The notes under the pieces: model-generated
Databases searched by the model: none
Seen by the model: the letters and a program-made list of their open reading frames with translations, nothing else
Told to the model about the DNA's origin: nothing
Part shown: in pieces, positions 54,563 through 64,000 of the stretch
Layout of the letters: each line of letters starts with the position of its first letter
Position numbering within the stretch: position 1 is the first letter of the stretch
NCBI RefSeq assembly: GCF_963259705.1
Contig: NC_081849.1
Location: 59,740,093 to 59,804,092 of the forward strand
Length of the DNA stretch: 64,000 bases
Direction: 5' to 3'
Source: Myotis daubentonii
Lineage: Eukaryota > Chordata > Mammalia > Chiroptera > Vespertilionidae
Position numbers and translations under genes: made by a program

Positions 54563-56341
54563 TCCCAGGACCACTGAGGGACCCCCAGTCCGAAGAGTCT
54601 GACTGACCGCGGTAGGTGTGTGTCCTTGTGTGTTCTGTTCTGTTTGAGCTCGTTTCTGGATTGCCTGAGGGGTCTAGGCGGACGCGCCGTGAACGACCAC
54701 AGGCGGGGGAGAGTTGGAAGACGTTCCGCTCCCCAGGAGGGATGGATATGCCCCTCACCCCAGGAGGGATGGATATGCCCCTCAGAGGGATGGATATGCC
54801 CCTCGCGGAAAGCAGGTCGCTCCTGCTAGCTAGTTTGGTATAAGGCCATTGTCTAGCTTTCGGGTTTGGCTTCCATGGAATTGGAAGCCTGTATTTTCGG
54901 GCCCTGTTTAGTGTTCTGTGTTTGTACTGGATGGATGTTATGGGATGGACTCAGACTGCACCTTTGGGTATTGTGATTGATCATTTCAAGGAGACTGGGG
55001 GAGGCTTTAGAGCTCCCTCAGGGGTTGGGAAGTTGTTAGGAATTGAATGGATTGTTTGAATGTCTGAGTGTGGAGGGAGGGGGACTGCCCTCCCCCCTCC
55101 TTTGTGTGGTAGTCCACGGCCGCCTGAGTGAGGGTCTGTGGAAACAGGTCACCCCCTCCCCAAGTAAATGCGTCTGGGATTTCTGTGCACGTGTAGGGAG
55201 AAAAGCTGGCTTAAAACTAATGTGCGCACCGTCCGATTTTGGATAGGGTTTTAAGCTAGCGTCTCCTTTCAAAAGTGCAGGATAAATCCCAAGACTAATC
55301 CATAATAAAGAACAGTTTTTCCAAAGGGGAAAAAAAAAACAAACAAAAAACTGGTCCTTTGTTAATTAAGAAAGCTTTTCTTAATGGAGGGAGGAGATAG
55401 TCGCCTCCTGCCTGCAGCAAAATCTTAAAGAATGTGGTCAATTTACATCTGAAAAGACCAGGGAGGCCAAAAACCTGTCTTGCAAGGCTCGAATGTGGTT
55501 CTCCAGAGCCACTTGAAAGTAAAAAAGTAATTTGCCTCATGAAAAATCTAGAAGACAGAATTAAATCTGTTGGTTAAGTATTGAGAAATGAAATCTAGAA
55601 AACACTGCCTTCCTTAAACTAAGGACAATTAAAGGTTATGTCAAAGTCCTTCAGGTAGAAACTGTGGTTTCATACTGATCTTAAAGGGCTCCAGTTACCT
55701 TGCCAACTCAGTATTTGGGAGACCCAGGATATGCCTAAGTTTAACCTAGGTTCTAGATAATGTGTTTACTTAAATATGTATCTTTGTTGTTTAAAATTGT
55801 TTAACTAGTGCTAATCACCTAAAAATTAAGGCTAAAAGTTCTAGCTACCTGGAAAGCATGGCCTTGGTGTGATAGGAGGAAAAAAGAAATGTTAAATGGA
55901 TGGTAGACCAGTGAGCTGGGACTGGTCACTAATGGTGGATTGTGAGAAGGGCTGGTTGTGGCCTAACTTCTCCTTCCTTGGTACCCCTGAAACGTCAGAG
56001 GGTACTTCTGGCCTTGGTTTTCCAATGTGTTTAATCTGTCAATTTTGTTGTTTCGCCGAAATCCTCTTGAGTGACATTGAATGATTCTTTCCTTCCTCTT
56101 TAACTTTTGGGGGACTGTGTGAATGGATTAATAGCTTCTAGATGGTATTCACCATCTCTGAGACTTCCAGAGAGAAGTCAAAACTCAGACTGGCTACACA
56201 ACTGAAACTGATTTGTTGGTATTTTGTGGTATAAATGTGGACCGTTTCTATCTGGATGAGACATAGGTCAAAAGTCCTGTCCTAGGATGTGAGAAAGGGA
56301 GGCCTCCACATCTGTTCCTGTCTGCTCAAGATCCCAAGACT
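54563..56341. other. Provirus leader and unassigned internal region
   Basis: A possible splice donor (CGCG/GTAGGTGTG) lies at 54611-54620. Three copies of 'gggatggatatgcccctc' follow (about 54740-54804). From about 54830 the DNA becomes AT-richer with frequent stops in all frames; I see no gag features such as a zinc knuckle. It may be an untranslated packaging leader, acquired non-viral sequence, or both. Confidence 0.6.
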
Positions 56342-56497
56342 GTAAAGGTAGACGGTGTCGCGACCTGGATCCATCACACTCACGTCCGGTCAGCGGATCC
56401 ATCCATGACCCAGAAAGACTTCATCACCAAATGGAGCATCGATCGAGATCAACACAACCCGCTCAAGCTCAAGCTACGGCGTGCTCGACCTGCCTGA
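56342..56497 (+). pseudogene. pol remnant: last ~52 codons of integrase
   Basis: In one open frame ending at TGA 56495-56497. The start fits the C-terminal gammaretroviral integrase motif (KVDGVATWIHH here), followed by a charged stretch typical of the overlapping pol end and env start (motif NPLKLKL). CpG-rich, unlike the DNA on either side. Everything upstream in pol, including the catalytic core, is missing, so no enzyme can be made. Confidence 0.85.
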
Positions 56498-57709
56498 TGC
56501 CGGTAACATGGCTCGCGATCACTCCTGTCACCAGGAGCCCCCACAATACTGTGTAATACACTTAGATAATGCCTGCATCTTCATGGACAAGGCTCCAAAG
56601 AGACAAGGACAATTTATGGGGTCACATGTTTTTCATTGTATTGATATGTTATATTAACCTTTGATTCTTTTGCAGGTTTTGAATGTATGTTGGCTATCCT
56701 GGAAGGGAGCTGTGTGGGGTGACCCCCAAAAGTAAAGGGTGCCTAGCTGCCAAGAGGGCAGGTGTCCAACTGGGCAGGGAACGGTGCCCATCAGGTTTTG
56801 GTCTCTGTTGAGAGACAGCTAACAGTTGGCAGCCTGTAATACTGTCTTGCAGGCCTGAGTCACCATGCCCATGTCAGGGGTAGTAAAACTGGAAAAAGCC
56901 TGTTTAGAATAGAAGGTCTGGGGCATAGTTATGCCTAGGTAGAAGGTTTTATGCCAACAGTTACTGTTTTGTTTCAAATCCATGAAAAGGAAGTAGCAAG
57001 GAAAGTCAGAAAATCTTAGAGTAGATCAGTATGTTTTTCTCCTTATGTAATTCCTCCGAAATCTGGCAATGCTAAATAAGTACGTTTCTTTGCATAGATC
57101 CAATGAGATTGGTTCCTAATAATGGTTTTATTAACGGAAAACTTTGACTGGAGTATCATGTTTTAAAGAGCCCTGTCTGAGCTCTAAAGACTTGAAGCCA
57201 CTAAGAATGCCACGAAGAAAGCCTGGTATCCTGCTTGGGAGCCCTGAAGATGGCTGGCGCTGGAGCGTCAGGCCCATGCCCTACCATCACTGGCGGTTGG
57301 TAAGAGTAGAAGGGGAGCAGTAAAGATGCCTCTGCATCCCTGCGGAACCCCCACACACTCTGGGCCGCAACGAGTAGGAGGGCTACTGAGATGGGCCTTA
57401 AAGCCTGAAGCGTGGGCTCAGGTAGAGTTGCTACAGGTGAGGGATTCACCTAACTCAGCAGATACTGCAGGCAGGCCTGATGGCATCTGGATGGCTTGGC
57501 TTCCTGGCCCTACGGGGCACATTAAGGTTCAACCATGAAATTCCAGCAAAGATAGTCAGTTACCATTCTTGTTGTGTTTATGCAAACATCAGGACAGTAG
57601 ATAAATTAATCTTGATTTGGCTTTTTGATAGGCATGGAGGAATTTTAAGAAGAAAAATCCTATTTCAATAGAAGTTGTTGAATCTAAAATGGTTTCTTTC
57701 CCTTCCACC
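56498..57709. other. Unassigned internal region of the provirus
   Basis: No intact envelope frame. A tract 'ttgattcttttgcaggtttt' near 56658-56680 could act as a splice acceptor. The short frames at 57201-57538 have no recognised domain. Confidence 0.5.
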
Positions 57710-57790
57710 GGACCATTTGTTAAGCTTATAGGGATAGTTCAGTTGATAGTTCTGTATGCCCAGTACGGGCCTCTAGCACCGGTGGAATAG
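57710..57790 (+). pseudogene. Possible envelope cytoplasmic-tail remnant
   Basis: A stop-terminated frame with words FVKLI, QLIVLY and AQYGPL, just upstream of the polypurine tract, is where gammaretroviral transmembrane envelope proteins end and looks similar in pattern. The preceding sequence is not envelope-like, so this is at most a short remnant. Confidence 0.4.
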
Positions 57791-57831
57791 AAATGCAGTC
57801 CGTCTCATGATTGAGCCGGAAGTTCCAAGAC

Positions 57832-57842
57832 AAAGGGGGGAT
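57832..57842 (+). other. Polypurine tract
   Basis: AAAGGGGGGAT directly before the 3' LTR TG, as needed for plus-strand priming. Confidence 0.88.
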
Positions 57843-58567
57843 TGAAAGGGCCAGTCGTCTCGGGGCCTGACCACGCTGCTGGCGGCCTCGGGCACAGACT
57901 TCCCCAGCCCACGGCGGGAGCCCGGCTCAGGCTGCCACCCGCCCACCGCCCCCGGACCGGACCCACGCGGCAGCAGCAGCGGCGGCGGGGCGGGGCGCGT
58001 GCCCTCGCCCGAGGAGATGGAGGAGGAGGCGATCGCTGACGCCCCCGGGAACGAGACGGAGGACGTGGACTTCCTGCCTGGGCTGGAACTGGTCGATCTA
58101 CTGGACCCCCAGCAACCGGACTGGCCCCTGAAGCCCGGGCTCAGCTCGCCCTGGGGGAGGCTAGGACTGCACCCTCCATCTTGCCCTGGGTCCTCCATTT
58201 TTGGGGCGGCCGCCATGTGCTCAGGAGAGTGCCTTCTTCCCGGAAGCCCAGGCCCCTGCTGGCCACGCCCAGGATTTCTTTAAACTAACCAATGACAATC
58301 AAGGGACGTGCGCGCCATAGAGATGACCCGACTCGCGCCTGGCCAATCAGTGGGGCCCACAGTCCCCTCTCCTGCCCTCACTCCACCCCCCTTTAAAACC
58401 CCCTGTCCCATCAGGCCTCTCTCTCTCTTGGCCACTGGAGCTTACCGTTGCATCGGTGAGTGTGGCGGGGGAGCCAAACCCGGGTTTGAAATAGATGACT
58501 CTTTGCTTTTGCATCGGACTGACTGGCTCCCTGGGGGTCTTGGGAACTTTGAAATCTGGGCACAACA
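57843..58567 (+). mobile_element. 3' LTR of the provirus
   Basis: 725 bp; by eye identical to the 5' LTR except one extra T (cagactTcccc against cagactcccc) in the CREBZF-derived part. Ends GGGCACAACA, followed by the CAAA duplication. Confidence 0.94.
57867..58152 (+). pseudogene. CREBZF: Captured CREBZF fragment, copy in 3' LTR
   Basis: Same content as in the 5' LTR. The extra T near 57902 shifts the frame of part 1. Part 2 from 57999 is intact and runs on through the U3 for 94 codons, but begins from a non-CREBZF context, so I infer no protein product. Confidence 0.9.
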
Positions 58568-58650
58568 CAAAGAGATTGACAAACACTTCACCAAAGAAGA
58601 GAGATGTCAAATAAATATATATAAACTCAGAAGAATATATAACAGAAGAC

Positions 58651-59759
58651 AGAATCATATTTCCTTATACTAAATCACATCTTTATAAATATATAGGTTC
58701 CTGCAATTATGGAGGCGAAGAGGTCCCAAGATCTGAAGTCAGCAAGCTGAAGACTCAGGGAAGCCAAAGATTAGGTCAAGCCTGAATCTAAAGGCCTGAG
58801 AACTAGGATAACTCCTGGAGTAAGTTTGTCTGAAAGCTGGCAGACTAAAGACCCAAGCAAAGCTCGGACATTAAAGGGACAGGGCTCCTGTTGACTGCAT
58901 TCTAGATTCCAGCTGGAAGCCTGCCCATAGGCTGTTGGGAACATGTACTTTGTCTGGTATTGTAGTGATGGCTACATGACATTATGCATTTGTCAAAACT
59001 TACAGAAATGTATGGCACAAAAAGTGTGCCTTGGTGAAAAAAATGTTTTAAATAAAAATCATTTAGGAGATAAGGGGATCCCAAGATGGAATACAGACTG
59101 GGATTTAAAAAAGTCTAATTATAATATAAGCCATAACCCCCCTGAAGGGGTAGGAGACATCATGCTGACCTAGGTAATTAGTGAAGACTGTGAGACTTCA
59201 TTGTATATTTTCAATATAAAGGTATATAAGCACTGTCCTCTAGCTACTAAAGTTGTTCCCATGGAAATGAATAGAGGTTAATGAATATAAAACAATTCAG
59301 TCTTATTCCTGTTTATTTATTTTTTTTGCCTGTAGCACTTACAAAATCTTCTAAAATACTGGATTACTTTTTTATTTATAATGTTAATTGTCCACTGTTT
59401 CCCCTATTCAGACATGAGCTCTACAGAGTCAGGGCATCTTGGGCCTAAATGAAAGAGGAAGCACTCAAAAAGTTTGCTTGAATCATTTTTGAATTGAACT
59501 GAACAGTCTTTAAGCATCAGTGTAATGTCCTCTGGAGACACTAGAGCAAGAAATGATTATTGTGAAGATTCAGGTTCACCTAGAAATGAATCCAATCTCT
59601 AATACATACTATGTGCTCTATGTGCTCCATGACCCAGGGAAAGTGACCTAACACTCAGCTAGGGAACTGCCATAACCTATGGTTAAAAAGCAGGTTCACA
59701 CACCCCTTCATCCTCCCACCCACACACTGATATTTCATTTTCTTTGGGAAATGAGACTG
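58651..59759. other. Old interspersed-repeat DNA
   Basis: 58680-58800 ('gcaattatggaggcgaagag', 'cagcaagctgaagactcagg') looks like a known mammalian repeat I cannot name. 58940-59010 ('gtgatggctacatgac', 'atttgtcaaaacttacag') is L1 3' UTR-like. No gene seen. Confidence 0.4.
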
Positions 59760-59767
59760 TGCTTTTA

Positions 59768-59770
<3 letters not shown>

Positions 59771-59836
<66 letters not shown>

Positions 59837-60038
59837 TTGTATTGATTTCAGAGAGGGAGGGAGAGGGAGAGAGAGATAGAAACATTGGTGATGAGAGAGA
59901 ATCATCAATCAGCTGCCTCCTGCACACCCCCCACTGGGGACTGAGCCCACAACCCAGGCATGTGCCCTGACTGGGAATTAAACTGTGACCTCCTGGTTCA
60001 TAGGTTGATGCTAAACCACTGAGCCAAACTGGCCAGGC
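59771..60038 (-). mobile_element. Ves-related SINE with AT expansion in its tail
   Basis: Reverse SINE; the tail has become an (AT)n run at 59777-59836. Head '..gagccaaactggccaggc' at right. Perfect 11-bp duplication TGCTTTTATTT (59760-59770, 60039-60049). Confidence 0.94.
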
Positions 60039-60049
60039 TGCTTTTATTT

Positions 60050-61121
60050 CTTTACCAGTATTTTTTTAGATCCATTAAAGCCAGTATAGAGGAAGACAGG
60101 AAAAAAATTCTATCATAGATTTTAAATATATATCTCTAAAGATTTTTAAAAACCTATTTTATTTACAATAAAATGTACATGGACAGCCTAGAGTCTTTGA
60201 AAATGAAGGAAATAATATTTTGGTTGCCTTTACCTACATCAGAGTTCAGCCACAGCAGTGTTCCTGCAAGAGCAGTGTAACGAGGAGATCAGTCAGCAAG
60301 GCTATTTGTTGAGTAAGCTTCCAAATTGAAATTTTTGGTTTTCTGATTTAGCATACATAGAGGACACCCACAGTACTGTGGAAATAAAGGGTTGTTCTCA
60401 AAATTGAGCCAATCTGAAAAAGATTATCACAGATTAGAATGGGGGAGGTCAAATACCCAATTCTGTGAAGTAAAGTTAGGAGAAAATGATTATCTACTGA
60501 CCACTAAATTCTGAAGATTGAATGCCATAGATTTTATCAAATGTACTCAAATACCTTATTCCCCTTGAAATAATAAAAAAATATGTCTGAAAGGGAACTT
60601 TAACTATTATGAAGTAGCATTAAAGCTTCTTTTAAGTACCTTTTAAGATCTAAGACATGTAAACATATTAAATACTAAGAGTAACAAAAGTTGCTAAATT
60701 TTAAAAATTACAAATAAATATTATCTATTGCCTAGGCCTGAATGATAAGATAACCACAGCCAAACACTATGGAGAAGAAATAAGTCTATGAATATAGGAT
60801 TGAATAATAAATTCTCCCAAATGCTACTTAATAGAAAGAGAATTTCAGTAAAACATTAACCCACAATTAAATCGTTCTGATTTCTTGCCAAGGTGAGTCA
60901 CTGTTGCTAGCTATCATTCAAAGCACCAAAATGGTCTTTTCATCATATGGCACCAGCTGTTTTTCTTCTAGCGTTTTAAGGCCCTTGTCCTCTCTGACCA
61001 GCTCAACCACAGCAGCACCTCAGTACAAGATCATTCCAATGGTCACTTAATATAGATAATAATCCTGAAAGATTTTGGCTTCAGTTAAGATGACTCATGA
61101 TGCTATCATCTCTTGAGGTGG
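60050..61121. other. AT-rich intergenic sequence
   Basis: No feature recognised. Confidence 0.5.
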
Positions 61122-61123
61122 TT

Positions 61124-61171
61124 GTTTTGTTTTGTTTTGTTTTGTTTTGTTTTGTTTTGTTTTGTTTTGTT
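61124..61171. repeat. (TTTTG)n microsatellite
   Basis: About nine TTTTG units on the plus strand, just ahead of the open frame at 61191. Confidence 0.96.
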
Positions 61172-61190
61172 AACCAACATTATCCCCAGA

Positions 61191-61458
61191 GGAGCCACAC
61201 TACTTGAAATGCCTCAAACACGTCCTTAGCGACCTGGATAACTACTCCTTGGATTCCGAAACAGAAACCGGAGGTACAAGCAGGAGTAATACATTCTTCC
61301 TGCCCTTAGGCTTTCAGAGTCTTGCAAAGGAACTAGGTGCGGAAATACATAATAATACGTGTGATGTAAAACATCAGAATTGTGTACAACAAATTGGGTT
61401 TCGTAAGCCGGAGAGTTTTGAAATTTTCAAAGAGAAACGTAAACACATTTCTGATTGA
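61191..61458 (+). other. Candidate coding exon or retroposed fragment, unrecognised
   Basis: After 'aacattatccccag' (acceptor-like, behind a T-rich tract) an open frame runs to the TGA at 61456-61458. It contains CLKHVLSDLDNY and SLDSETETG, and a donor-like GTACAAG lies at 61273. The stretch holds about nine CpG in 270 bp, while the flanks have almost none. I recognise no family. It could be a conserved exon, a degraded retrocopy or an unknown element. Confidence 0.3.
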
Positions 61459-62502
61459 TGATGAAGAGCTCTATAGCCACCAGTCTGAGAGTAGGCATTC
61501 CAGGGAATAAGTGCACTGACAAGGCATGGAGGGGGTTTTCAGTGTTTTGATATTTCTAGAGCATAAAACCAAAGATAAGGCCAATACTCAAAATTCCTAT
61601 CTTTTGGCACACTAAAAATAGGAGATATATATGGTTGAAAATTAGTCACTGAAGGTATGTGAACTTGAGGGGGAGAAGAGAGGATTAGGATCAGATAATA
61701 ATTTCAGAAAGGACACTCTGGCGGCAGTGTGATGATGTACCTTAGGGAAGTGAGACCGATAGCACACAAATTACAGTCTGCTGCAACAGTGCGGTGACAG
61801 ATGAGGAATGTTTGAACTAAAGCCATGAAAGTGAGGATGGAGAAAAAGCAAAAAATTTGAAACCAATTTAAGAAGTTAAACTGACAGGACTTGGTGATTA
61901 ATTAGCTCCTGGGGTGGATTACAAAGAAGAGAGAACTTCTAGAGGGACTCTTACGGACTCTGTGTATTGTACTGTGTAAGAAATTGCCTTCTACTGCTGG
62001 TAACTGATACCAGAAATATCGGTGGTTAAAATAAGTAGCAGTTTGTTTCTCTCATTGACGAGCCAACTGTGAAGGTCGGCTTTCGAGGCCCAGAGATGAT
62101 AGCACCACAGTGTTAACAGAGACCCGGGCTTCTTCCGTCTGCTGCTGCACCATCTGTTTTTCTTCTTCATTAGAATTTGCATTATTCAAGCTGGTTACTG
62201 GAGCTCAAGTATCATTTTCACATCAGACATGGAGCAAAAGGAACAAAATGAGCGCAGCCCAGCCTTTTCTCTCCCCTTGGAAATGCCCACAGAATTCCCA
62301 GCTAACAGCAGCCATGTAGGGCTCTTTGCCAGAGCTTAGTAACTTGGTCACACCTAGAGGCAATGATGGCTGGGAAGGGTTGTCTTTTATCTGAGCACTT
62401 TTCCACTGAATGCATTTAGAGTTGAGTTGCTACACAAGAAGGAGAAAGAGATATTAAATGGACAATTACTTTCTTTATAGGTATCTTGTAACTGCTAAAA
62501 AC
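61459..62502. other. Intergenic, includes an old mammalian repeat
   Basis: 61985-62400 ('gtagcagtttgtttctctc', 'agagcttagtaacttggtcacacctagag', 'gatggctgggaagggttgtc') has the order of a common old mammalian repeat I cannot name with certainty. Confidence 0.4.
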
Positions 62503-62511
62503 AAGTATACT

Positions 62512-62811
62512 CTGATGATTATGCTAAGTGAAATGAGCCAGTCAGGGAAAGACAAACACCATATGATCTCACTAATATGTGGAATCTAATGAACAAAGCA
62601 AACTGACCAACAAAATAGAACCAGAGGCATGGATACGTAGAGCAGAGTGACAAATGTCAGAGGTGGGGGAGGGGAGACTGGATAAAGGAAGGTGAAGAGA
62701 TTAGTCAAAGAACATATATGCATAGTCATGGTGAAGTCTGGGCGGGGGAAGGGCTGGGTGGAGGTGGGTAAAGGGGGAACATCTGTAATCATGTCAACAA
62801 TAAAACAAAGA
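62512..62811 (+). mobile_element. Short L1 3' end
   Basis: 5'-truncated bat L1 3' UTR ('aagtgaaatgagccagtcagg', 'ggaatctaatgaacaaagc', 'gtcaacaataaaacaaag') with a perfect 9-bp duplication AAGTATACT (62503-62511, 62812-62820). Confidence 0.93.
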
Positions 62812-62820
62812 AAGTATACT

Positions 62821-63312
62821 GAAAGAATATTAGGTGTGAGATAGCAAAGGGGGAGGAGTGTTTACTTTAGAATATATTGAATATAGAACACTGTTGGCTG
62901 TATGGAATATACAATCAATATTGGTCTGGTATACAAATGTCCTCTGGACAATCCAACACTTGGTGTAAAAGAAAAAGTAGAGTTCGCTAGAGTGACTTGA
63001 GAGTCATCTGATGATAGGAAGATACTAAAGGTAAGCAAAGCATTCATTTTCCCATGAATAGTATTACAGCTAAAGACAGGCATGCATTGTGTTAATGGGG
63101 TCAGCTATAATAAACACACTCTAGTACATTCCTACACCTCCTCACAAGGGTGGTTTTATTGGATTTGAAGTGTCATAAGGAACATACAGAATAGTCTGAA
63201 ATACAAACCAGGGTAAGGTAAGTAATAGCTTCTCCTCTTAGGAAAGTATCATTACCATGATCTTGGGTAAAAGAGGATGCCTCTGGCTCTTTTATATTAT
63301 GTAGTCTTAGTC
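62821..63312. other. Intergenic sequence, no feature seen
   Basis: Nothing recognised. Confidence 0.5.
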
Positions 63313-63320
63313 TTCTAGAT

Positions 63321-63545
63321 CAGTGGTTCTCAACCTGTGGATTGCGACCCCTTTGGGGGTCAAACGACCTTTTCACAGGGGTCGCCTAAGACCATCGGAA
63401 AACACATATATAATTACATATTGTTTTTGTGATTAATCACTATGCTTTAATTATGTTCAATTTGTAACAATGAAATTGGGCATCACCACAACATGAGGAA
63501 CTGTATTAAAGGGTCGCACGGCATTAGGAAGGTTGAGAACCACTG
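63321..63545 (-). mobile_element. SPIN-type hAT element (copy 4)
   Basis: CAGTGGTTCTCAACCTGTGG ... GGTTGAGAACCACTG, with TTCTAGAT / CTCTAGAT flanks (7 of 8). Same internal deletion and length (225 bp) as copy 2, so both descend from one deleted subfamily. Confidence 0.96.
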
Positions 63546-63553
63546 CTCTAGAT

Positions 63554-63953
63554 GAATGAGAAGTAGATACTCTATATACCTATTTTTTTTTAATTTAATT
63601 TACTTTTAAAGCACCTATTATCAAGCTCTAGTTGCTAGACTGGAGAAAAGGAAAGTAAAAAATGATCTGTGTTACTTGATAAACATGACAGCTCATGCCC
63701 TTTTATCAATCATCGTGGAAATGAAAATAAGTAGCCTATTACCTTGACACCCACATTCTTGTCAGAAAGTTTTCCAACTCTATGGCATGTGATGACAAAG
63801 CAGAGTTCCATCTCTGGCACATGTGGGAATTCCTGTGATTTTTTTTATATCTATTTCAAAGAGTCAAAGCACTCTTTTTTCAAAATTGCATTTTGGAGAA
63901 AGATGAATATATATTGTATATTTATGTTAAGATCAAGCCCACAATTACAGAGA
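63554..63953. other. AT-rich intergenic sequence
   Basis: Nothing recognised. Confidence 0.5.
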
Positions 63954-64000
63954 TGCCGGGGTCCTGCCCCAGCAGGTCCAGGGGTCCCCAAAGGTGTAGA
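63954..64000 (-). mobile_element. Edge of a class II LTR, reverse
   Basis: TGCCGGGGTCCTGCCCCAGC and '..gtccaggggtccccaaagg' match the reversed U5 ends of the LTRs at 36629-37353 and 49343-49818. It continues beyond the window. Confidence 0.8.

Larger units (their letters stand above)
53818..58567 (+). mobile_element. Young non-autonomous gammaretrovirus-like provirus
   Basis: A complete LTR-internal-LTR structure: 5' LTR 53818-54541, 3' LTR 57843-58567, 4-bp duplication CAAA (53814-53817, 58568-58571), tRNA-Pro-type primer site and polypurine tract. The internal part is only 3.3 kb. There is no gag, no protease or reverse transcriptase and no full envelope; I find only the end of integrase and a possible trace of the envelope tail. 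The rest is stop-rich DNA I cannot assign. LTR near-identity points to recent insertion by proteins supplied in trans, as with rodent VL30 elements. Both LTRs hold a CREBZF-derived segment. Confidence 0.93.
53735..58650 (+). mobile_element. Old L1 ORF2 fragment, target of the provirus
   Basis: 53735-53817 ('aaagtatttgcaaatattaag', 'cagagaacttaaaactcaac') and 58568-58650 ('caaacacttcaccaaagaag') are consecutive parts of L1 ORF2 DNA separated by the 4.75-kb provirus. The coordinates given include the insertion. Confidence 0.7.

Noticed and set aside
49343..64000. A single large class II provirus between the LTRs at 49343 and 63954
   Set aside because: The first LTR has its own flanking duplication, and the DNA between holds unrelated SINEs, an L1 and a different provirus.

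Overview
The window is nuclear DNA of a vespertilionid (vesper) bat. This follows from its mobile elements: many tRNA-derived Ves SINEs, a bat-type L1 3' end, many HeliBat-type Helitrons (TC start, CTAG end, inserted between A and T), SPIN and other non-autonomous hAT elements with 8-bp duplications, and a small mariner. Recent DNA-transposon and Helitron activity together with Ves SINEs is known from Myotis, Eptesicus, Pipistrellus and relatives. The genus cannot be fixed from the sequence. There is no bacterial-style gene organisation, and almost every open frame of 60-100 codons lies in a repeat or is a chance frame.

One host gene is recognised. At 20905-21069 on the minus strand is the first coding exon of TMEM196, a small four-pass membrane protein, with a start codon, 55 codons and a splice donor. 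It sits in a CpG island (about 20790-21760) that is probably its promoter. By strand, positions 1-20900 are TMEM196 intron 1 and positions above about 21800 are upstream intergenic DNA. I found no later TMEM196 exon here.

Layout. 1-20.9 kb: intron with L1 3' ends, L2 and MIR fossils, Ves SINEs, two SPIN copies inside one L2, and several Helitrons. 24.7-28.8 kb: a dense cluster of six Helitron units, some exactly end to end and several with private minisatellites, plus a Ves SINE and a hairpin hAT element. 29-53 kb: AT-rich intergenic DNA with older L1, L2, MIR and MLT1, two solo class II LTRs with perfect 6-bp duplications, a 36-nt U2 snRNA fragment with 14-bp duplications, and a Ves SINE holding two hAT elements. 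53.8-58.6 kb: a young gammaretrovirus-like provirus inserted into an older L1. 58.6-64 kb: old repeats, a Ves SINE, an L1 end, a SPIN copy and the edge of another class II LTR.

The most striking object is the 4.75-kb provirus at 53818-58567. It has a 4-bp duplication (CAAA), a tRNA-Pro-type primer site, a polypurine tract and two LTRs that differ, by eye, by one base. It has no gag, almost no pol (only the last ~52 codons of integrase) and at most a trace of env, so it resembles non-autonomous, helper-dependent elements such as VL30. About 285 bp near the start of each LTR clearly derives from the 5' coding region of the host gene CREBZF (SMILE/Zhangfei). I read this as host-gene capture into a retroviral U3 region that was then carried on by retrotransposition.
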